From: Hwanghaeella grinnelliae
Lineage (GTDB): Bacteria; Pseudomonadota; Alphaproteobacteria; UBA8366; Aestuariispiraceae
DNA: 64,000 nt
Direction: 5' to 3'
Assembly: GCF_004005845.1 (NCBI RefSeq)
Contig: NZ_SADE01000004.1
Location: forward strand, 124,001 to 188,000
Shown: positions 9,120 through 17,756 of the stretch, piece by piece
Position numbering within the stretch: the stretch's first letter is position 1
How the letters are laid out: each line of letters opens with the position of its first letter
Position numbers and translations under genes: made by a program
Notes under the pieces: generated by a model
Told to the model about the DNA's origin: nothing
Seen by the model: the letters and a program-made list of their open reading frames with translations, nothing else
Databases searched by the model: none

Positions 9120-9535
9120 AGACCGTTTCCACTTTGATCCGTTTGTCCAAGCTGGAGGTCGATAACCGCCGGCGGCTTCTTGCCGACCTGCTTGAGCAGG
9201 ACGCAGCTTTCGACCGTGCCATAGACCGGGTGGACACGGAACTGGACACCGAACGACAAAAAGCACGCGAAACGCCCGAATACGGTGCGGGCTTTGTAGC
9301 CTATGCGAAACACGCGGCAAGCCGACGCAAGGCCCTCGTCGACCGGAAGGCGGCCTTGGCCGTGGATATCGACACGGCCCGTGACCGGCTTGCCGAAGCG
9401 TTCGAAGAGCAGAAAAAATACGAGATCACTGCCGAAAGGCAGGAAGAAGAAGAAACCGCCGAGGAGAACAAGCGGGAGCAGCAGGACCTTGATGAATTGG
9501 GACTGCAGACACATAGCCGGAACACCGGTCGTTAG
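9116..9535 (+). CDS. fliJ: Flagellar export chaperone FliJ
   Basis: A 139-residue highly charged, almost entirely helical protein, consistent with the two-helix coiled coil of FliJ, which docks in the centre of the FliI hexamer and escorts export chaperones. Heptad-like runs extend through residues 5-110 (for example LEVDNRRRLLADLLEQD). Recognition comes mainly from position: a GTG start overlapping the fliI stop, the normal fliI-fliJ arrangement. The sequence itself is poorly conserved in this family. Confidence 0.85.
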   Translation: MKTVSTLIRLSKLEVDNRRRLLADLLEQDAAFDRAIDRVDTELDTERQKARETPEYGAGFVAYAKHAASRRKALVDRKAALAVDIDTARDRLAEAFEEQKKYEITAERQEEEETAEENKREQQDLDELGLQTHSRNTGR

Positions 9536-9607
9536 GCTCACGGAACAGCCATTTTACGAGTGGCGTAATATTGGGTGATGTAACACAGGGGGCCGAAGGG
9601 GCGAGGC

Positions 9608-11083
9608 ATGGAAAAGGCGGATATCAAGATCGAGGGGGCGCTTGTCTGCGACGGAACGGGCGCGCCGCTTTTCAAAGCGGATGTGGCAATTCTGGACGAC
9701 CGTATCCAAGCGGTCGGGGACCTGTCGGCTCAACCCGCCGGAAGCGTTGTATCAGGGGAAGGGTTGGTCCTGGCCCCGGGCTTTATCGATGTGCATACCC
9801 ATGACGACAGAGCCGTGCTGGCGGATCCCGCCCATGCCTGCAAAGTCAGCCAAGGCGTTACAACTGTCGTTACCGGCAATTGCGGGATCAGCCTGGCGCC
9901 TTTGAAAGTGTCTGCCGATAAACGGCCGGCGCCGCCGCTGGACTTGATCGCGCCGACAGGCGCGCAGCTGTTCGACGGGTTCGGCGATTATCTCGATGCG
10001 TTGGATGATGCGCCGCCGGCGCTGAACGTCCTGCCGCAGATCGGGCATTCCACGCTTCGCCTGGCGGCGATGGAGGATCTGCAGCGTGGCGCGAGTGACA
10101 AGGAATTGTCGGCCATGCTGTCCCTGCTGGAAGATAGTCTTGCCGCGGGCGCGGCCGGGTTTAGTACCGGCTTGTTTTACCGCCCGGCGGAACACGCGCC
10201 GACGGAAGAGGTTATCGCGCTGGTCAAGGCTGTCGGCGCGGCTGGCGGTTTTCACAGCACGCATATGCGGGACGAGGGCAACTTCGTCATCGATTCAATC
10301 GATGAGACCGCCAGGATAGGCCATGATGCCCGGACGCCGGTCGTCATTTCCCACCACAAATGCACCGGTGCGGAGAACCACGGTCGGTCGGTGGAGAGCT
10401 TGGCGCGCATCGACCACTACCGCTTCCAACAGCCCATGGCGCTCGACGCCTATCCCTATGAGGCTGGATCGACTGTGTTGGATTCAGCCCGCCTGGAAGG
10501 GGCGCGGAAGATTCTGGTTTCCTGGTCCGAAGCCCGGCCCGACTGTGCCGGCCGGGATTTGGATGAGCTTGCCGCCGAATTCGGGATGAGCCGCCAGGAT
10601 ACCGCCAAGATGCTCTCCCCCGCCGGTGGCATCTTCTTTCAAATGGATGAAGAGGATGTCCGCCGCATTCTGGCCCATCCTGCGACGATGATCGGGTCGG
10701 ACGGCCTGCCGCATGACGCGCGGCCGCATCCGCGCCTATGGGGAACTTTCCCCCGCGTTCTGGGACACTATGCCCGTGATGTCGGTTTGTTCCCGTTGGA
10801 GGAAGCCGTGCGCAAGATGACCGGCCTGTCCGCGGCACGTTTCGGCCTGACCGACCGCGGGGCGGTCCGACCCGGTGCCTTTGCGGACCTGGTTCTGTTC
10901 AATGCCGACAGCATCATTGACAGCGCGACCTATGAGAACCCGATGGAGCCCGCCGAGGGGATCGAAATGGTGATGGTCAACGGCCGCATTGTCTGGCGCG
11001 ACGGCGCGTCGACCGATGCGCGGCCCGGGCGGGCGATTAGATTGAAGGATATCAAGCCGCAAACCATGCCTGATGCGGCCTAG
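9608..11083 (+). CDS. N-acyl-D-amino-acid deacylase (D-aminoacylase, amidohydrolase family)
   Basis: A 491-residue amidohydrolase releasing D-amino acids from N-acyl-D-amino acids, presumably cytoplasmic as no signal peptide is seen. Metal ligands expected for this family are visible: His63 and His65 (FIDVHTHDD), Cys92 (VTGNCGISL), a histidine in FHSTHMRDE, one in VISHHKCTG, and the catalytic Asp in MIGSDGLPHDARPHPR. The length matches known D-aminoacylases (about 480-490). It is a single gene with a weak ribosome site (GGGGCGAGGC) and no obvious partners; D-amino acids from peptidoglycan turnover are a plausible source. Confidence 0.88.
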   Translation: MEKADIKIEGALVCDGTGAPLFKADVAILDDRIQAVGDLSAQPAGSVVSGEGLVLAPGFIDVHTHDDRAVLADPAHACKVSQGVTTVVTGNCGISLAPLKVSADKRPAPPLDLIAPTGAQLFDGFGDYLDALDDAPPALNVLPQIGHSTLRLAAMEDLQRGASDKELSAMLSLLEDSLAAGAAGFSTGLFYRPAEHAPTEEVIALVKAVGAAGGFHSTHMRDEGNFVIDSIDETARIGHDARTPVVISHHKCTGAENHGRSVESLARIDHYRFQQPMALDAYPYEAGSTVLDSARLEGARKILVSWSEARPDCAGRDLDELAAEFGMSRQDTAKMLSPAGGIFFQMDEEDVRRILAHPATMIGSDGLPHDARPHPRLWGTFPRVLGHYARDVGLFPLEEAVRKMTGLSAARFGLTDRGAVRPGAFADLVLFNADSIIDSATYENPMEPAEGIEMVMVNGRIVWRDGASTDARPGRAIRLKDIKPQTMPDAA

Positions 11084-11099
11084 GTAATTCTCCAAACCC

Positions 11100-11145
11100 G
11101 AAAAAGAAAATCGGCGGCGTCCGTATTGGGGAAGGGACGCCGCCG
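11100..11145 (-). terminator. Terminator of the GGDEF gene
   Basis: An 11-bp GC-rich stem (CGGCGGCGTCC at 11112-11122 with GGACGCCGCCG at 11135-11145) is followed on the minus strand by a T-rich run (A-run at 11100-11110 on the plus strand). The orientation of the T-run assigns it to the minus-strand gene ending at 11257. Confidence 0.75.
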
Positions 11146-11256
11146 CAGGGTCGGGCTCCTTTAGGCAATTTCTTGCTTGGGAAACCCGTTGGGGACCAAA
11201 AGAAAAAGAACCACTGGTACGTGTACGAATGGGCCGAAGCCCATGCTTCCGCCCGA

Positions 11257-12039
11257 CTATTCGGCCGGAAGCGCCTTCACTTCGATCGTTGACTGATTGA
11301 AGTCCGGGCGAATGCCGCCGCGCTTGCGGCCATACATGCAATCGTCCGCGGCGCGCATGACGGAAACAGGGTCGTCATGCGGTCCGAACGGGGCGGCCCC
11401 TATGCTGGCCTGGACCTGAATACGCTCCCCATCCCAGGGAACGGTCAGGTTGTTCAGCATGACCTCCAATTGGGTCACCTTCTGGTAGCCCTGCAGGTCG
11501 TCCGCCCCGTTCAGGAGCACTGCGAATTCGTCCCCGCCGATACGGGCGACGTCATCGATTTCTCTGGTATTTACCCGCAGCAGGGTCGCGACGCTGGCAA
11601 GCACGAGGTCGCCGGCGAGATGGCCGTGGGCATCGTTGATGCGTTTGAAAAAATCCAAGTCGACGATCAACAACAAGCCGCGCTCATTGCTGCGCCGTGA
11701 CCGCGCCAGGGACCGGTCGAAGGCCCGATCGAAACCGCGGCGGTTCAACAGTTTCGTCACTTCGTCGGTGATCGACAACAGCCGCAAGGCGCGCAGTTCG
11801 CGGTCTTTTCGGTGCAATTCCCGCTGCGCTTCCGCGGCCACCAACATGGCCTTGTGCAGAAGATGGCGATATCCGTCGCCGGGATGGCCGGGTTCTCCCG
11901 CGCTGGCGATCAGATCGCCGGCGACTTGCTCCAGGCGATTTGCGAGACGGCCCTCCTCGTCATGGCCAAAGCCCTCCAGGACGGCGTCGCCGCCGGTCGT
12001 AAGTCCCAAGCGGTCGGTCAGGGGATAAGTGTTTGTCAT
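11257..12039 (-). CDS. GGDEF-domain diguanylate cyclase
   Basis: A 260-residue soluble protein. The N-terminal 100 residues are helical with no recognised sensor; the C-terminal GGDEF domain starts near residue 105 (LRLLSITDEVTKLLNRRGFD) and carries the intact catalytic motif IGGDEF, so it should make cyclic di-GMP. An inhibitory I-site RxxD is not evident in the residues before GGDEF (NTREIDDVARIGGDEF has no RxxD at the canonical spacing). The start MTNTYPL is chosen because AGGAG lies 7 bases before it. A CtrA-like half-site lies about 90 bases upstream. Confidence 0.88.
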   Translation of the reverse strand: MTNTYPLTDRLGLTTGGDAVLEGFGHDEEGRLANRLEQVAGDLIASAGEPGHPGDGYRHLLHKAMLVAAEAQRELHRKDRELRALRLLSITDEVTKLLNRRGFDRAFDRSLARSRRSNERGLLLIVDLDFFKRINDAHGHLAGDLVLASVATLLRVNTREIDDVARIGGDEFAVLLNGADDLQGYQKVTQLEVMLNNLTVPWDGERIQVQASIGAAPFGPHDDPVSVMRAADDCMYGRKRGGIRPDFNQSTIEVKALPAE

Positions 12040-12127
12040 CTCGTCACTCCTCATTGCGGGCCCTCTCGTGCCCAGTCTCGAGGGGATAAGCGCAATCGCC
12101 GTGCCAATCCTGTTCGCGCATACGCCG

Positions 12128-12135
12128 TTAACCAT
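12128..12135. promoter_or_regulatory. CtrA-like half-site upstream of the GGDEF gene
   Basis: The octamer TTAACCAT, the best-known CtrA half-site form, occurs 89 bases upstream of the cyclase start. A second, weaker TTAACCA lies at 12205-12211. Neither has a correctly spaced TTAA partner, so this is a suggestion only. Confidence 0.25.
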
Positions 12136-12219
12136 TGGCAGGTAGGGGAATCCGGGGAATCGAAAATTTCGCGTGATGCTTTGGGGGGCGGCTAGACGTA
12201 AAGCGTTAACCAAGAAAGA

Positions 12220-12265
12220 GGAATCCTTTGCCGCCCCATCTCAGCGGCAAGCGGCAAGGGATTCC
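12220..12265 (-). terminator. Long inverted repeat, probable terminator of the PAS_5 gene
   Basis: Arms GGAATCCTTTGCCGC and GCGGCAAGGGATTCC pair over about 15 positions with one mismatch around a 16-base loop. On the minus strand the stem is followed by a short T-rich stretch. It lies 41 bases after the stop of the PAS_5 gene (end at 12306). Confidence 0.55.
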
Positions 12266-12305
12266 CGGTTTGCCGTGGCTTTGGTCGTCTACGAAAAGCT
12301 GCGGC

Positions 12306-12773
12306 TTAGAAATTAGAAGGAATGTCGTCGAAAGGGGATTTCTCCGCCATTGCTTGGGCCAGATGTTCCTTGCAGATATGAACGACCAGCCGGGAAACTC
12401 CGCCATCCGGTCCGGTCCAAGGGGTCGCATGGCTCTGGACGCCTGTAATTTCCTCGACGGGGCCGGCATAGGGGGCAACGAAGGATGCGGTGTCGCGTCT
12501 TTCCACGGTTTCCGAGAGGAAGGCCCAGATTTGAGATCCTTGACCCTGTCCTTCAATCGTGGACATCCGCTGACCCCGCCGATTTTCCCGGTGGATACGC
12601 CTGACATTGGCGCCAATCAAACTGTACTCGAAGTCGAGCGGATCGCTGAGGACCCGGAAAACAATCAGATCGGGGAGTATGCTCGAAAGGGCGGTCGGGT
12701 CGAATTGCGCATAAGCCGGCATAGGCGCCGTACCGCGCAGTTCGTTCCAATATTGTACGAGGGGTGAGGCCAT
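12306..12773 (-). CDS. PAS_5 family protein
   Basis: A 155-residue single-domain protein of the alphaproteobacterial PAS_5 family. Typical elements are the N-terminal YWNELRGTAPMPAYAQFDP, the central LIVFRVLSDPLDFEYSLIG strand pair and the late RLVVHICKEHL region. In other genomes these small PAS proteins often appear near signalling genes and are assumed to bind an unknown ligand; no output domain is attached. It lies between a GGDEF cyclase and a class IV aminotransferase, all on the minus strand but with gaps that argue against one operon. Confidence 0.75.
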   Translation of the reverse strand: MASPLVQYWNELRGTAPMPAYAQFDPTALSSILPDLIVFRVLSDPLDFEYSLIGANVRRIHRENRRGQRMSTIEGQGQGSQIWAFLSETVERRDTASFVAPYAGPVEEITGVQSHATPWTGPDGGVSRLVVHICKEHLAQAMAEKSPFDDIPSNF

Positions 12774-12850
12774 ACCGTGACGCTACACGGAAATTATTAG
12801 CGATCCGTAAATTTCGATTCCAGATCGACCGAAAGCTACCAAGAGTTTTC

Positions 12851-13804
12851 CTAGAACCCGGTTCCGACCTCATCGTCCGACAGGTGATTCAGATATTGCT
12901 CGACATAGTCGTAACCGACCAGGGCGCTGAACGCGTCCATCAAGCGCTTCGTCACCGGGCCCGGCACGGCGCTGAAGGTTTGACCGTTGAAGCTGCGCAA
13001 CGGACAAATGCAAAGGCTGGTGGAGGTGAAGAAGGCCTCGTCCGCGATCGCGACGTTGTGGAGTGACAGCGGGCGTTCGACGAGCGGGATGTCCGCCTTT
13101 TTGCAGAGGTCGATGGCCGCCTGCCGTGTGATGCCGTCCAGGATATACTCGGTAGACGGGGTGAAGACCGTACCGTTCTTCACGATGAAGATGTTGCATC
13201 CGGCGCCTTCGCAGATATTGCCCGTCTCGTCCAACAACACGGCCCAGGCGCCCGGCGCGTAGGACGCGACCTCCCGCTGGGCCAGCAGCATGTTCATGTA
13301 ATTGTTGGTTTTGGCATTGGGGGAAAGCGCGCTGGGCGGGGTGCGCTTGAGGGAGGAGACGACGGCGTCGATGCCGTCGCGGAACATTCCGGCCCGCGCC
13401 CGTAAGGGCAGGGGCATGCATTCAATCAGGATTGTCGCGCCGTCCCGCTCCGGTGTTTCGCCGTCGACCGGGGAAATCCCGCGGGACACACGCTGGGTCA
13501 CCCAATAATCCTCGTCCGGCCCCAACAACGCGGCGTTGATGGCCAGCACTTCTTCCGTCTTCGCCAGCATCTCCGCCTTCGACATGCCTGGAGCGATCCG
13601 CACATAGCTCAGCGTGTCATAGAGCCGGTCCACATGTTCCTTCAACATGAAGCCCTTGCCCCCGAAGGTGCGGCCGGTGTCGAAGACCGCGTCGCCATAG
13701 ACGAAACCGGTATCCCGGAACGATATCATCGCCCGGCTTTCCGGCAGGATCTCTCCGTTCAGGTAAACCACACGTTCGTTGTGGAGCGTTTTGTCGGCTG
13801 GCAT
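12851..13804 (-). CDS. Class IV (branched-chain-type) aminotransferase
   Basis: A 317-residue fold-type IV PLP aminotransferase. The N-terminal YLNGEILPESRAMISFRDTG and GDAVFDTGRTFGGKGF are classic, the PLP-binding lysine is in SPNAKTNNYMNML, and the phosphate-cradling EGAGCNIFIVKNG and ILDGITRQA motifs are in place. It could be a branched-chain aminotransferase (IlvE), a D-amino-acid transaminase or a relative; sequence reading alone does not separate these. It follows an acyl-CoA ligase by only 32 bases on the same strand, so the two are likely cotranscribed. Confidence 0.85.
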   Translation of the reverse strand: MPADKTLHNERVVYLNGEILPESRAMISFRDTGFVYGDAVFDTGRTFGGKGFMLKEHVDRLYDTLSYVRIAPGMSKAEMLAKTEEVLAINAALLGPDEDYWVTQRVSRGISPVDGETPERDGATILIECMPLPLRARAGMFRDGIDAVVSSLKRTPPSALSPNAKTNNYMNMLLAQREVASYAPGAWAVLLDETGNICEGAGCNIFIVKNGTVFTPSTEYILDGITRQAAIDLCKKADIPLVERPLSLHNVAIADEAFFTSTSLCICPLRSFNGQTFSAVPGPVTKRLMDAFSALVGYDYVEQYLNHLSDDEVGTGF

Positions 13805-13836
13805 TGTTGGTCTTCTCCGGTAAAGGGGCTGCTGGG

Positions 13837-15462
13837 TCAGAGTGCCTTGGCTTTGTCGCGAAGGACGAATTTCTGCACCTTGCCGGTGCTGGTCTTGGGC
13901 AGTTCACCGAAAACCACCGTCTTCGGCGCCTTGAAATGGGCCATATTCTCTCGGCAGAAGGCGATGACTTCTGCCTCCGTCAGGGGGGTGTCGGCCTTTG
14001 CTAGGACGAAGGCGCAGGGCGTTTCCCCCCATTTCTCGTCCGGCCGTCCAACGACCGCGGCTTCGACGATCGACGGATGGCGGTAGAGAATGTTCTCCAC
14101 TTCGATGGTCGAGATGTTCTCGCCCCCGGAAATGATGATGTCCTTCGACCGGTCTTTCAGTTCCACGTAGGAATCCGGATGCCAGACGCCCAGGTCCCCG
14201 GAATGAAACCAGCCGCCGGCGAAAGCTTCCTGGCTGGCTTTCGGGTTTTTGAGGTAACCGCGCATGACGACATTGCCGCGGAACATCACTTCACCCATGG
14301 TCTCACCGTCCTTGGGCACAGGCTCCATCGTTTCCGGATCCAGGACCGCCAGTTCCTCCAAGGCCGTGTAGCCGACACCCTGACGTGCCTTTTTCGCCGC
14401 GCGCTCATCCGCGTCCAGTTGGTCCCATTCCGATTGCCAGGCGCAGACGACGGCTGGGCCGTAAACCTCGGTCAGGCCATAGACATGGGTGATGTGGAAC
14501 CCCTGTTCTTCCATGCGTTTCAACACCGCGGGTGGTGGGGGCGCGGCGGCGGTCATCACCTCAACCGTTTGCGGCAGGGGGCGGCGCTCGGCCTCGGTCG
14601 CGTTGATAACCATGCCCAGCACGATCGGTGCGCCGCAGAAATGGGTAACGCCTTCATCCGCGATGGCGCGGTATATATTGGCGGCGCTGACATGGCGCAG
14701 GCAGACATTCGTCGCCCCGGCTGCGGCCAGGGTCCAGGGAAAGCACCATCCGTTGCAGTGGAACATCGGCAAGGTCCACAAATAGCGCGCCGAATTCGGC
14801 AGGCCCCAGGTGACAATATTGTCCATCGCCAGCAGATAGGCCCCGCGGTGGTGATAGACGACGCCCTTCGGGTTGCCCGTCGTGCCGGACGTATAGTTCA
14901 GCGTGATCGCGTCCCATTCGTCGCCGGGAAGCGCCCAGTCGTAGCCGGGGTCGCCGTCGGCGATGAAATCCTCGTACTCGACCTCACCAAGCTTTTCGCC
15001 GCCGTTTCCTTCCGGATCGTCCACATCAATCACCAACAGGTCCGTGCGGTTGGTTTCCGCCAGCGCCGCTTTCATGGTGGGTGCGAATTCCGTGTCGGTG
15101 ATGACGGCCTTCGCCTCGCCGTGATCCAGGATGAAGGCGATGGTCGATGCGTCCAGCCGGGTGTTCATCGCGTTCATGACCGCGCCGGTCATCGGGATGC
15201 CGAAATGCGCCTCCATCATCGCCGGGATGTTCGGGCACATGACGGCAACCGTATCGCCCTTGCCGATCCCGCGTTTCGCCAGTGCCGATCCCAACTGCCG
15301 ACAGCGGTCATAGGTTTCGGACCAGTTTCGCTCGATCGTGCCGTGTACGACGGCGGTCTTGGTCGGATAGACGGTAGCGGCGCGTTTCAGGAAGCTGAGG
15401 GGCGACAGCGGAACGTGATTGGCAGGATTCTTGTCCAGGTCCCGGTCGTAAATGCTGGTCAT
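13837..15462 (-). CDS. Acyl-CoA ligase of the medium-chain / DmdB-like clade
   Basis: A 541-residue ANL-superfamily ligase that adenylates a carboxylic acid and forms its CoA thioester. The AMP-binding motif is YTSGTTGNPKGV, followed by the clade-typical PMFHCNGWCFPW and THVYGLTEVYGP; the hinge and catalytic lysine region is LPKTSTGKVQKF near the C-terminus. Its length and N-terminus resemble 3-methylmercaptopropionyl-CoA ligases (DmdB) and related medium-chain ligases. The real substrate cannot be read from sequence. It appears to head a two-gene operon with the class IV aminotransferase. Confidence 0.85.
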   Translation of the reverse strand: MTSIYDRDLDKNPANHVPLSPLSFLKRAATVYPTKTAVVHGTIERNWSETYDRCRQLGSALAKRGIGKGDTVAVMCPNIPAMMEAHFGIPMTGAVMNAMNTRLDASTIAFILDHGEAKAVITDTEFAPTMKAALAETNRTDLLVIDVDDPEGNGGEKLGEVEYEDFIADGDPGYDWALPGDEWDAITLNYTSGTTGNPKGVVYHHRGAYLLAMDNIVTWGLPNSARYLWTLPMFHCNGWCFPWTLAAAGATNVCLRHVSAANIYRAIADEGVTHFCGAPIVLGMVINATEAERRPLPQTVEVMTAAAPPPPAVLKRMEEQGFHITHVYGLTEVYGPAVVCAWQSEWDQLDADERAAKKARQGVGYTALEELAVLDPETMEPVPKDGETMGEVMFRGNVVMRGYLKNPKASQEAFAGGWFHSGDLGVWHPDSYVELKDRSKDIIISGGENISTIEVENILYRHPSIVEAAVVGRPDEKWGETPCAFVLAKADTPLTEAEVIAFCRENMAHFKAPKTVVFGELPKTSTGKVQKFVLRDKAKAL

Positions 15463-15746
15463 GCTTCCCTCCGCAATGTTCGGAAATCCGGCTTTCCGGT
15501 TTAGATCCGATTTACGGCGACTGCGTCACCCGCAGTCAAGAGGCGGGTTCTAGGAACGGATAAATTCTGCGCGTTTGAGCCAGATCAAGGGCAAGCGGTC
15601 GATCTGCCTATAGGGACTTTGGCAACTGCCGCCGGAACGGTATAAGAAGCGGTATAAGAAACAGGTAATGATCGGCCGGGAATTGATCTGCTAGCAAGTG
15701 ATCTTCCGATGGGCCGGCCGTAGAGACTGATGGGAGGATGCCGTCG

Positions 15747-17645
15747 ATGGGTTTGATGGATGAATTGCACGAACGCTCGCTACGCGACCCGGAAGGCTTT
15801 TGGGCCGAAGCGGCCAAGGAAATCGACTGGGTCAAACCCTGGGATAAGGTCCTGGATGACAGCAGGGCCCCGAATTTCTACCGCTGGTTCGCAGGCGCCG
15901 AGTGCAACACTTGCTATAACGCGGTCGACCGCCATGTGGAAAACGGGCGGGGCGAGCAGGCCGCCATCATTTATGACAGCCCGATCACCGGCAAAAAGCG
16001 GACGCTGACCTACGCGGAATTACAGGACAAGGTTGCCCGCTGCGCAGGGATGTTGCGCGCGAACGGCGTCGGCAAAGGCGATCGCGTCATCATTTATATG
16101 CCGATGGTGCCGCAGGCAGCGGTTGCCATGTTGGCATGCGCACGGCTCGGCGCGGTCCATTCCGTCGTTTTCGGGGGCTTCGCGGCCAACGAATTGGCGA
16201 CGCGCGTCAAGGATTGCTCGCCAAAGGCGATCATCACCGCCACCTGCGGAATTGAACCAGGCCGTATCGTCGCCTATCAGCCGATGATTGACGGCGCATT
16301 GGACCTGGCGCCTGGTATTGTCCAAAAGGTTATCGTCCTGAAACGCGAAGGTGCGGATTGGGATATGCGGCCCGGCCGCGATGTCGACTGGAAAGAAGGC
16401 ATGGAAGCGGCGGCGCCGGCGGAATGCGTTCCGGTCGCGGCGACCGACCCGCTCTACATCCTCTATACATCCGGCACGACCGGCGAACCCAAGGGGGTTG
16501 TCCGCGACAATGGCGGCCATATGGTGGCGCTGAAATGGTCGATGAAGAACATCTACAATATCGACCCCGGCGAAGTGTTCTGGGCCGCCAGCGATGTCGG
16601 TTGGGTCGTCGGCCATTCCTACATCATTTACGCGCCGCTGTTGCACGGGGCGACAACGATCATGTTCGAGGGCAAGCCCGTCGGTACGCCGGATGCAGGT
16701 GTCTTCTGGCGCGTAATTGCAGAGCATAAGGTGGTGACGCTGTTCACCGCACCGACCGCCTTCCGGGCGATCAAGAAGGAAGATCCCAACGGAAGTCTGA
16801 TCGGCGACTACGACATGTCGCATTTCCGCGCGCTTTTCCTGGCGGGTGAGCGGTGCGACCCGGATACGCTGCATTGGTCGGAAGAGAAATTGAGCGTGCC
16901 TGTGGTGGATCATTGGTGGCAAACCGAAACCGGTTGGCCCATCGTCGCTAATTGCCTGGGGATCGAACAACTTCCGATCAAGGCGGGGTCGCCGACCAAA
17001 CCGGTCCCCGGTTACGACGTGCAGATCCTGGACGAAGGCTGCCACGAAATGCCGCGGGGGGAGATGGGGGCGATCAGCATTAAGCTTCCGCTGCCGCCGT
17101 CCTGCTTGCCGACCCTGTGGAACGCCGATAAGCGCTGGGTGGATAGTTACTTGGTGGACTATCCCGGCTACTACAAAACCGGTGATGCCGGTTACATGGA
17201 TGAGGACGGCTACCTCTTCGTGATGAGCCGTACGGACGACATCATCAATGTCGCCGGGCACCGCTTGTCGACGGGGGCGATGGAAGAAATCCTCGCGTCC
17301 CATCCCGATGTCGCGGAATGCGCCGTGATCGGCGTCGCCGATCCGTTGAAGGGGCAATTGCCCTTGGGTTTCTTGGTTCTCAAAGCCGGCGTTGACCGCA
17401 GCGACGACGAGATCGTCAAGGAAGCGGTCAGAATGGTGCGTGAGAAAATCGGTCCGGTCGCGGCCTTCAAGACCGCCGCGGTCGTGAAGCGTTTGCCGAA
17501 GACGCGTTCGGGCAAAATCCTGCGCGCGACCATGGTGAAAATCGCCGATAGCGAGGAATATAAGATGCCCGCGACCATCGACGATCCGGCCATCCTGGAT
17601 GAGATTGAGGAATCTCTTCACGAGGTCGGCTACGCCAGCAAGTAA
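15747..17645 (+). CDS. prpE: Propionyl-CoA synthetase PrpE
   Basis: A 632-residue acetyl/propionyl-CoA synthetase. The opening ERSLRDPEGFWAEAAKEIDW, FYRWFAGAECNTCYNAVDRH and the later WAASDVGWVVGHSY are characteristic of PrpE. The AMP site is YTSGTTGEPKGVVRDNGGH, and the acylatable catalytic lysine lies in LPKTRSGKILR. I place the start at the ATG at 15747 because GGGAGG lies 9 bases upstream; the ATG at 15738 would be only one base from it. It activates propionate (and likely acetate) for the methylcitrate or methylmalonyl route. It is divergent from the acyl-CoA ligase. Confidence 0.92.
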   Translation: MGLMDELHERSLRDPEGFWAEAAKEIDWVKPWDKVLDDSRAPNFYRWFAGAECNTCYNAVDRHVENGRGEQAAIIYDSPITGKKRTLTYAELQDKVARCAGMLRANGVGKGDRVIIYMPMVPQAAVAMLACARLGAVHSVVFGGFAANELATRVKDCSPKAIITATCGIEPGRIVAYQPMIDGALDLAPGIVQKVIVLKREGADWDMRPGRDVDWKEGMEAAAPAECVPVAATDPLYILYTSGTTGEPKGVVRDNGGHMVALKWSMKNIYNIDPGEVFWAASDVGWVVGHSYIIYAPLLHGATTIMFEGKPVGTPDAGVFWRVIAEHKVVTLFTAPTAFRAIKKEDPNGSLIGDYDMSHFRALFLAGERCDPDTLHWSEEKLSVPVVDHWWQTETGWPIVANCLGIEQLPIKAGSPTKPVPGYDVQILDEGCHEMPRGEMGAISIKLPLPPSCLPTLWNADKRWVDSYLVDYPGYYKTGDAGYMDEDGYLFVMSRTDDIINVAGHRLSTGAMEEILASHPDVAECAVIGVADPLKGQLPLGFLVLKAGVDRSDDEIVKEAVRMVREKIGPVAAFKTAAVVKRLPKTRSGKILRATMVKIADSEEYKMPATIDDPAILDEIEESLHEVGYASK

Positions 17646-17756
17646 GAATTTCCAAAAAACGCCAAGGCTGGGGCCTTGTCCTTACAGCGCCGGTGGCTCT
17701 ACAAGGCTGCCGGCGCGTTTGCGTCTGGATGAAGAAATTTAAATGGGTAACGGGTC

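Noticed and set aside
12228-12767. A 179-residue plus-strand frame across the PAS_5 gene
   Set aside because: The minus strand encodes a recognisable PAS_5 protein; the plus reading has no recognisable motif or ribosome site.
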